Shown: positions 57,858 to 64,000 of the stretch, one piece after another
Numbering within the stretch: position 1 is the first letter of the stretch
Layout: each line of letters starts with the position of its first letter
Assembly (NCBI RefSeq): GCF_006716305.1
Contig: NZ_VFOU01000004.1
Span: forward strand, 1 to 64,000
DNA: 64,000 nucleotides
Source of the DNA: Enteractinococcus coprophilus
GTDB taxonomy: Bacteria > Actinomycetota > Actinomycetes > Actinomycetales > Micrococcaceae
Direction of reading: 5' to 3'
Position numbers and translations under genes: made by a program
Notes under the pieces: model-generated
Database searches by the model: none
What the model was told of the DNA's origin: nothing
What the model saw: only the letters and a program-made list of their open reading frames with translations

Positions 57858-58702
57858 AGAATTCTCCGTTCCGCTGGCAGGGATCCGATCTTCAGCATGA
57901 GTTGATAACAGATAACGGAAACACCCACGCCACCCATTAAGATGATCAGCCCGGTCACGGACTGATAGGCCACTGCTGCTTCGGGTTGCGTTACTAATAA
58001 GAGCAAAATTAGCCATGGAGCTACCACAGCGAGCCGTGCTCCGTTAACAGTCCAAGATTGCCGCGCTTCTAGTTCCGCTCTCGTCCGCGCATCATCGCGC
58101 AGGAAGTCAGACAGAGTTTCCAATAAGCGTCCGATGTCGGCGCCCCCTACCTCTCGGGTTACGTGCAGAGAGGCAATGAGACGGTCAGCTGTTGGATCCG
58201 CCAGTGAGTATTTCAGTCGCTCTAGAGCATCTGCGAACCGGGCCCCTGCGCGGTAATCAGCAGCGAATTCTTCAAACGGCACGCGGAGTTCATTGGGACC
58301 ACGATCTGCTAGTTGAGTTAACGCCTCAGGCAGTGTCAATCCGGCCCGAACCGCTGAACGCAGGTTATCGATGGCATCAGGCCATATCTCTCGGAGAGCT
58401 GTTTGGCGCCGCTTGGCTTGCCACGACAATGCGGCCCACGGTGCAGCCGCTGCAAACAGCGCAAAACAGAGTGCCACGGGCATGGCACCAGTGAGAGCTG
58501 AAAGACTAATAAACACGACAGACGCCAACACCACCGAGAGCGTCACTACGCCTGAAACGCTAAGACGAGCTATGCCTGTCTGGGCAATAAGCTGCTGTGC
58601 TTTTGACGGGGGTCGATCCTTTGTTTTTTCTGAACGTGGCCAAAATGACCACCAGACGAGCAGTAACCCAGCGCCCAATACAAGACCCAGAAGGACGCTC
58701 AT
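57854..58702 (-). CDS. tadB: Tad secretion membrane protein TadB
   Basis: A 282-residue type II secretion F-domain protein with N-terminal helices (about 3-20, 55-100), the F domain (IWPDAIDNLRSAVRAGLTLPEALTQLA) and C-terminal helices. The ATG at 58702 overlaps the tadA stop (ATGA). It partners with TadC. Confidence 0.88.
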   Translation of the reverse strand: MSVLLGLVLGAGLLLVWWSFWPRSEKTKDRPPSKAQQLIAQTGIARLSVSGVVTLSVVLASVVFISLSALTGAMPVALCFALFAAAAPWAALSWQAKRRQTALREIWPDAIDNLRSAVRAGLTLPEALTQLADRGPNELRVPFEEFAADYRAGARFADALERLKYSLADPTADRLIASLHVTREVGGADIGRLLETLSDFLRDDARTRAELEARQSWTVNGARLAVVAPWLILLLLVTQPEAAVAYQSVTGLIILMGGVGVSVICYQLMLKIGSLPAERRIL

Positions 58703-59925
58703 GCTGTCTCTCCAAGGACCGTTCGGATGTCGACTCCTGCGGCGGCAAACTTGGGATGTTCCATCAGGCCTGTTTGATTCAATGTCAGCTCACCGTCTAA
58801 GAACCGGAAGACTGGCGTCGATTCGATAATTCCTCCTTCGACACGGCTGCCAACCGCCAGAATCTCCGCCACATACCGATGCCCGTCATGATCGCGAGCG
58901 CAATGCACCACCAGGTCAAAACAACTAGCCACCGTGGGGGTCACAAAATCTCGGCTGATATTCTCCCCTGCCAGCAACGGCAGGGTACAGATCTTCGCGA
59001 GGGCGTCATGCGCTGAGTTAGCATGCACACTACACATGCCCGCTAGGCCTGCATTTAGCGCCACGAGCATGTCTAATGCCTCGGCTTCGCGTACTTCTCC
59101 GACAATAATGCGGTCAGGTCGCATCCGTAGTGCTTCTTTCACCAGTCTTCGTAGCGAAATCTCACCGACGCCCTCGAGGTTGGGTTGACGGCATTGCATA
59201 TTAACGACGTCGCGTTGAGGGATCTTTAGTTCGAAAATTTCTTCTACAGTAATGACTCGCTCTCGTGGCCCAATCGAGGCTGAAAGGCAATTGAGCATGG
59301 TCGTCTTACCTGCCTGGGTGGCTCCCGAAACTAGGATATTTAGGCCTGCACTGACTGCTTTATCAAGGTAGGCGGCGGCCTGCGTGGTCAGGCTCCCCTT
59401 TTGCACGAGATCGGATAGCCGATGCGCGCGCACGACGAATTTCCGGATATTAACTGCCCAGTGTTTCGCGGTGATGTCGGGGATGACCACGTGAAGACGT
59501 GAACCATCGGGTAATGCGGCATCCACGAACGGAGTGGATAGATCGAGTCTTCTACCGCTTGTTTTAAGCATCTTTTCAACCAAGTCGGCTACTTGTTGTG
59601 ACGTCAACGAAATGTTGGTCAATTCGGTGATCCCATTGCGAGCACAGAATATCTGTGTCGGCGAGTTGATCCACAGTTCCTCAACCTCGGGATCATCAAG
59701 CAGGGGCTGGAGTGGCCCGAAGCCTGCTACCGCATCAAAAATCGCTTGCCTCGTTGAATCTAAATCAGCAAGCACGGGTAGCGGAGACTGCAGGCTACGA
59801 GCGTCGTAGTCGGCGGCCGCTGATGCAACGAGAGCTCGGACTTCTTCGGGTTGTCCACTGGGATCAATGCCGCGAGTTCGAATCATCTCGCGGACTTCCA
59901 GTTCTAGCAACTGCCTGGCTTCCAT
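58699..59925 (-). CDS. tadA: Tad pilus assembly ATPase TadA (CpaF)
   Basis: A 408-residue secretion ATPase of the CpaF/VirB11 family. Walker A is GATQAGKTT near residue 200; RPDRIIVGEVREAEALDMLVALNAG contains the Asp and His boxes. The ATG at 59925 has GGAG upstream. It is the first gene of the seven-gene tad operon. The usual actinobacterial upstream gene (TadZ/CpaE-like) is not present. Confidence 0.92.
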   Translation of the reverse strand: MEARQLLELEVREMIRTRGIDPSGQPEEVRALVASAAADYDARSLQSPLPVLADLDSTRQAIFDAVAGFGPLQPLLDDPEVEELWINSPTQIFCARNGITELTNISLTSQQVADLVEKMLKTSGRRLDLSTPFVDAALPDGSRLHVVIPDITAKHWAVNIRKFVVRAHRLSDLVQKGSLTTQAAAYLDKAVSAGLNILVSGATQAGKTTMLNCLSASIGPRERVITVEEIFELKIPQRDVVNMQCRQPNLEGVGEISLRRLVKEALRMRPDRIIVGEVREAEALDMLVALNAGLAGMCSVHANSAHDALAKICTLPLLAGENISRDFVTPTVASCFDLVVHCARDHDGHRYVAEILAVGSRVEGGIIESTPVFRFLDGELTLNQTGLMEHPKFAAAGVDIRTVLGETA

Positions 59926-60017
59926 GTATCTCCATACTCAACCAAAGTGTCTGCGACCTTGTGACACGATTCACTTTCTCCAAGTTACCTTGAAGTTTCA
60001 AGCCTTGATTGACGCCC

Positions 60018-60053
60018 TGTGGATAACAGCCATGACTTCCACTCTTTTCCACA
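60018..60053. promoter_or_regulatory. Two DnaA-box-like 9-mers between tadA and the FtsK-like gene
   Basis: TGTGGATAA (60018-60026) is a perfect DnaA box on the minus strand, and TTTTCCACA (60045-60053) fits TTWTNCACA on the plus strand. They face each other 18 bases apart in a 201-base divergent intergenic region. The sites could link expression of the flanking genes to DnaA, or could be chance. Confidence 0.45.
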
Positions 60054-60126
60054 CTGTGTTCCCAGTGGGTTTCGCCATATACCGCAATGAGCGACCATAA
60101 GTGAATGGAACAGCGAAAGGGAAGGA

Positions 60127-63102
60127 ATGTTACTGCAAATCTTTGGGTCTACGCGTCGTCCTACCTGGTGGCATTTAAACCGTATCCCGCTTGAAGGGGG
60201 TCAGGAATTGGCGATGCAACTACAGGTTGTGATTCCTGGTGCCAGCAAGTTGAAGTTTTTTGTACAGGGAGTACCTCTGGAGGAAATACCTGCGACGGAT
60301 CTGTTAGATCTGTGGTCGCACGGAGTTGGGCGTCTGGTAGCGAAGCCGATAAATGCAGCTTCGCCATATAAGCCAGAGTCGAGATTACTGCTAGTGACCG
60401 CTGAAGGACCCGATTCGGGGCGAATGTTTCCCCTGACTCGGGTCAACCTCACAGTCGGAAGAAGTAGCGCACAAGCACAGATTCGAGATCCCTGGCTCTC
60501 TGCTCATGACTTCGATATTCGTTTATCCTCCAATGGCCCGATTATCACACCAGCACAGGGAAAACCCATTTACTGGAAAGCCGGTGAGACGTTCGTTGCT
60601 GGTACTACATCTTTCAAACTCCACCGAGGAGCGGGCGAACCACTTCGAATTCCCAAGCAGCCGAAAACTTTCGAAATCTCGTGCGGCCAACCGCCCTCAC
60701 CGCCCAATGTACTGCTGCAAGTCATCGGAGCTGCTGCGCCGCTGATGATCGGCATAGTCCTCATGGTCGTCACCGGGATGTGGTATTTTCTACTGTTCTC
60801 TGGCATCTCCGTGATTATTGCTGTAGTACTTATCGCTCAATACCGAAGGTCTCGGAGGCGATTCGTTGAGAAAATACGGGCAGCTATTGAGGCGGCCGTT
60901 AGTGATTTTCACGGCAGCATCTTCACCCCAGAACAGATGATGTTAGCGTTAACCGCTGATGGGCCTGATCCTCTAGCTTTGGCGGGTTCTCAACCTCAGT
61001 ATCCGGTCCTACACCTCGGTACCGGTGTACGCAAGGCAGCAATGCAACAGGTTGTTGAGACCCTCCGATGGCAGCCGCACCTCAGTGCGCGAGTTGATCT
61101 CGTGGTTCAGCTTAAGCCAGGCCATCGCACCGTAGTTACTGGAGATCCTGACATACTTCACGCGCTGAAAAACTGGACCATCGTTCAGTTGCTACGGCAT
61201 GTGCGTGCTACAAGAAGCGGACTTGTAATTGACGGCGTTCACGTGGGCGGTTCACCGGTCGTGGAGATATCTCAGTATCCCAAAAAACCAGACGACTCGC
61301 ATGTACACCACCTGATTTTCACCAGAGATACCGAGGTGGTGATTGACAGCCTTACGACACATATAGACCTTGCAGATCGAAGAATTGAAGGACCTTGGGT
61401 TGCAAGTGATGTCGTTCCGGCTGGAATGAGCCGAGCGTCTCTCGACCTGATCACCTACGAACTCGGGCTTGATCAACCCAACGATCAGTTGAGTTCTGAT
61501 TATCTAGAGGTATCGCCACAATGTATGCGCGGACAGGCGATAACTGAACTAGTGACGAGTTTAGGGACAGGTTCCCTAGGCCTTAATATTGATCTTGTTC
61601 CCGACGGTCCGCATGTGCTTATCACCGGAACCACCGGTTCAGGCAAATCCGAGCTACTACTTACCTTGCTGGCGGGCCTTATAGAACGTTATCCCCCGTG
61701 CGAGGTCAGTATGATCCTATTGGATTTTAAGGGAGGCTCATCATTCAATGTACTAGCTCCACTTCCACACACTGTAAGCGTCGAGACCAACCATGTAGCA
61801 GCGACCTCGTTCAGGTCGCTCAAGGCCATCGCTGCCGAACTTTTTCGCAGAGAAAGTCTCTTTGCAGACCATCAAGTCGCCGATTATGCCGCGTTCCGGA
61901 GTAAAGCACCCCACATTGACTTACCGCGACTGGTCGTAGCGATCGACGAGCTTAGAGTGCTCATCGAACAGAACCCTGAGGCATCAACAATTCTTGCGCA
62001 TCTCGCGTCGACCGGTCGATCGCTTGGATTTCATTTAGTTATCGCTACCCAGCGAACGCAAGGCGCCGTGAGTGCAGATATTCGCGCAAACATCGGTTCG
62101 CTGATCTGCCTGAGAACTGCGACAGAACACGACTCCTGGGAGGTTCTGGGAACTGCCGAAGCGTTTTCGATTTCCCCGACCACACCGGGGCGTGCCTATC
62201 ACAAAGCGGGATCGAGTACGCCGCGATTATTTCAAACCTCACGATATCTGCTAAACGACGAGCCAATAGTCCTCCAACCTTGCGAGGCTAGCAAAGAGAC
62301 CACATTGCCGGTGACGACGGACTGGCCCGCACTTATTCAAAGATTCCGGCAGCAGGCCGCGTCCCTACCTGTACCAGACCCGGTGCTATTACCAGCACTA
62401 CCACAACAAATAGATAAGTCATTTCTGCACCTTTTGCCAGCCAGCATGGGTGCGAGTCCTATCGGGTTAGTCGATGACCCTACGCGATCTGCGCAATACC
62501 CAGTGTACCTGGGTCATACATCTGATCCAGGTGGACACCTGGTCCTTTCGGGCTCTGTGGCCTGGATAGGGTCGGCCGGCAGCGGCATCGCAGAGACACT
62601 AGCTGTTGTGGCGGAATATGTTGCGGGATCAGATGTCGAGACGGTTTTTCTCGACGGACGTCCTGTCGTTGGGGATCCGAACAGATGGGATACGTATCTT
62701 CACTACTCTGAGGCTAATGCCGATATTCTGCAGCACTTCATGGCAGATATCAAAGCAAGACTTCGTAGCAATACCACGGTTGTCATGATCATTGCAGACT
62801 GGGGCAGCTGGGCCAATGCCCTCGTGACAGGAAGCTTTCAGGGCTTTGATGAACAGCTGATCCACCTGTTGCGCCAGTACTCCATGAGCTTGAAAATATA
62901 CGTGTTTGGCGGCCGTGAACTGGCAGGCGGACGACTTCTCGGGATGATCCCCGATCGATTTTACTTACCTAAGAACTCATCAACTGAACATCAGATGATT
63001 TGGCCCAAACTCGTGGAGATACCCTCGCTGATTTCACGGGCCGTCCTAGTGACAGCAGAGAAACCTAGCGGAGGGTGGGAAGTTCAACTAGCCGATGGTT
63101 GA
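60127..63102 (+). CDS. FHA-FtsK/SpoIIIE ATPase resembling EssC/EccC of type VII secretion
   Basis: A 991-residue protein. An N-terminal region of about 85 residues leads to an FHA-like domain (about 88-170, with LTVGRSSAQAQIRDPWLSAHD), then two membrane helices (about 195-237). The first ATPase has Walker A GTTGSGKSE at 501-509, LLDFKGGSS at 531-539 and Walker B LVVAIDE at 602-608, plus STGRSLGFHLVIATQR. A second P-loop (GSAGSGIAETL, near 800) lacks the Lys. This plan follows EssC-type ATPases, but no WXG100 gene or other secretion gene lies nearby. It has GGGAAGGA before the ATG and ends 19 bases inside the convergent methyltransferase gene. Codon use looks more AT-rich than the core genes. 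Confidence 0.82.
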   Translation: MLLQIFGSTRRPTWWHLNRIPLEGGQELAMQLQVVIPGASKLKFFVQGVPLEEIPATDLLDLWSHGVGRLVAKPINAASPYKPESRLLLVTAEGPDSGRMFPLTRVNLTVGRSSAQAQIRDPWLSAHDFDIRLSSNGPIITPAQGKPIYWKAGETFVAGTTSFKLHRGAGEPLRIPKQPKTFEISCGQPPSPPNVLLQVIGAAAPLMIGIVLMVVTGMWYFLLFSGISVIIAVVLIAQYRRSRRRFVEKIRAAIEAAVSDFHGSIFTPEQMMLALTADGPDPLALAGSQPQYPVLHLGTGVRKAAMQQVVETLRWQPHLSARVDLVVQLKPGHRTVVTGDPDILHALKNWTIVQLLRHVRATRSGLVIDGVHVGGSPVVEISQYPKKPDDSHVHHLIFTRDTEVVIDSLTTHIDLADRRIEGPWVASDVVPAGMSRASLDLITYELGLDQPNDQLSSDYLEVSPQCMRGQAITELVTSLGTGSLGLNIDLVPDGPHVLITGTTGSGKSELLLTLLAGLIERYPPCEVSMILLDFKGGSSFNVLAPLPHTVSVETNHVAATSFRSLKAIAAELFRRESLFADHQVADYAAFRSKAPHIDLPRLVVAIDELRVLIEQNPEASTILAHLASTGRSLGFHLVIATQRTQGAVSADIRANIGSLICLRTATEHDSWEVLGTAEAFSISPTTPGRAYHKAGSSTPRLFQTSRYLLNDEPIVLQPCEASKETTLPVTTDWPALIQRFRQQAASLPVPDPVLLPALPQQIDKSFLHLLPASMGASPIGLVDDPTRSAQYPVYLGHTSDPGGHLVLSGSVAWIGSAGSGIAETLAVVAEYVAGSDVETVFLDGRPVVGDPNRWDTYLHYSEANADILQHFMADIKARLRSNTTVVMIIADWGSWANALVTGSFQGFDEQLIHLLRQYSMSLKIYVFGGRELAGGRLLGMIPDRFYLPKNSSTEHQMIWPKLVEIPSLISRAVLVTAEKPSGGWEVQLADG

Positions 63103-63965
63103 TGACGGCGCTGTGCCATTGCAGAAGAATATAGGCAAATTGTCGCCGCAGTCGAGACATTCAGTGACTCAGCTAAACCATATAGCGGGACTGCCACCCG
63201 TTGATCTGCAAGACCAAGTTCTGCCTCGTTGAGCCCTTGACCTTCATTACCGAACAGCCACGCCGTTGGTGCGTTGAGCAGAAAGGAGTCTGTTTGATCC
63301 AAGACGAGATTGCCATAGCCATCGGCAGCCCAGGTTTGTCCCTGAAAGGATCCAACAAATGATTCAAGGTCTACCCGGGTATAAACAGGTAGGTGAAACA
63401 ATGAACCAGCCGTAGACCGAACAGTTTTGGGATTATAAATATCGACTGTCCCGGGGGTTGCGAACACGTAGTCCGCACCAGACGCATCGGCGGCCCGAAT
63501 GATCGTTCCGACATTCCCAGGATCTTGAATCCTTACCATCCCTGCAACCAACGCGGCCTGCTGCGGGGGCGGTGAATTACCCGGAGGGATATTAACTACG
63601 ACCAAGATGTCCTGGTGTACCACAGCATCAGACATGGCTTGCAGTACTTCGTTGGAAGTTTCAGCAATAAAGACGTTGGAGGGTAGTTGATGCACCAGAG
63701 CAGAGAGTGCCGGCTGCGAGACCAATAGTTGGCGCGTGAAATAGACTTCGGCAACGGTCTCTCCGACAGGCCACATTTGGCGTGTCGAGTTAGACAGCTC
63801 AAGTAGGCCCAGGTGTACACGGATAGCTTCGGTCGCCGACTGTGGGCCTTCTGCAAGAAACTGCTGCCTACGGTTTCGAACAGCAGAACGCCCCGCCAAC
63901 TGAGCGACCCGCTTCACGCGATCCGCGTGGGGGTTGTCCATCAGATTGACGGGGCGTTTTGTCAT
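63084..63965 (-). CDS. TrmH/SpoU-family RNA 2'-O-methyltransferase
   Basis: A 293-residue SPOUT methyltransferase. Motif 1 is RIQDPGNVGTIIRAADASGAD, motif 2 WLFGNEGQGL, motif 3 VAVPLYGLAESLNVSTAATICLYS. An N-terminal substrate-binding domain spans about 1-120. It probably modifies rRNA or tRNA; the target is unknown. In related genomes such genes follow infC-rpmI-rplT, whose place would be beyond the window edge. It is convergent with the FtsK-like gene. Confidence 0.9.
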   Translation of the reverse strand: MTKRPVNLMDNPHADRVKRVAQLAGRSAVRNRRQQFLAEGPQSATEAIRVHLGLLELSNSTRQMWPVGETVAEVYFTRQLLVSQPALSALVHQLPSNVFIAETSNEVLQAMSDAVVHQDILVVVNIPPGNSPPPQQAALVAGMVRIQDPGNVGTIIRAADASGADYVFATPGTVDIYNPKTVRSTAGSLFHLPVYTRVDLESFVGSFQGQTWAADGYGNLVLDQTDSFLLNAPTAWLFGNEGQGLNEAELGLADQRVAVPLYGLAESLNVSTAATICLYSSAMAQRRHQPSAS

Positions 63966-64000
63966 GTACTGAGTGCTAAATGTTACTTAGCGACTGGTGC

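Overview
The window is a stretch of actinobacterial chromosome, most likely from the order Micrococcales (a Micrococcaceae-like organism of moderate-to-high GC). The evidence is a combination of actinobacterial marks: NucS mismatch endonuclease, a DUF2550 gene after atpC, a fused E2/E1 2-oxoglutarate decarboxylase (kgd), a SigR/RsrA redox sigma system of the type found in mycothiol producers, a 24-residue bL37 ribosomal protein, GuaB1, an FtsEX plus coiled-coil M23 cell-division module, and a tmRNA tag ending in DFALAA. Genus and species cannot be fixed from the sequence alone. Nearly all of it is core genome. I see no CRISPR array, transposase, integrase or prophage gene.

Layout. 0-22 kb is one long, mostly minus-strand core block. 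In transcription order it reads argS-lysA-hom-thrB, rho, prfA-prmC-tsaC-wecA-atpI, atpBEFHAGDC, DUF2550, with nucS and a minimal nagA convergent at the left end. The order matches the mycobacterial argS-to-nucS region, but thrC and rpmE are missing from their usual places. A tRNA-Arg(CCG) gene sits divergently beside argS. 22-30 kb carries an orphan HTH gene, a succinate-semialdehyde-type dehydrogenase, the giant helicase HrpA, a HIT protein and a mercaptopyruvate sulfurtransferase. 30-33.6 kb is a zinc uptake locus: zur convergent with znuABC, with a 23-bp Fur-type palindrome upstream of znuA. 33.6-37.6 kb has two DUF21/CBS membrane proteins and guaB1.

38-48 kb is mostly plus strand: kgd (with a structured leader holding a possible 30-residue ORF), an SGNH-like protein lacking the usual active-site residues, the bL37 gene, the divergent sigR-rsrA pair, and aroA-rsgA-hisN-crcB-crcB. 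48-55.5 kb is a minus-strand trans-translation and division block: ssrA, smpB, M23 peptidase, ftsX, ftsE, thiolase, SRPBCC protein, prfB. 55.5-60 kb is a seven-gene Tad/Flp pilus operon. Divergent from it, across an intergenic region with two DnaA-box-like 9-mers, lies a 991-residue FHA-FtsK/EssC-like ATPase. The window ends with a SpoU-type RNA methyltransferase.

How parts work together: PrmC methylates the GGQ loop of the release factors made by prfA and prfB. tmRNA and SmpB rescue stalled ribosomes. FtsEX probably gates the neighbouring M23 hydrolase. Zur senses zinc to control ZnuABC. RsrA holds SigR until thiol oxidation. The most unusual items are the FHA-FtsK/EssC-like ATPase with no Esx substrate gene nearby, the stripped-down NagA overlapping nucS, the RGG-rich insert in Rho, and the kgd leader.
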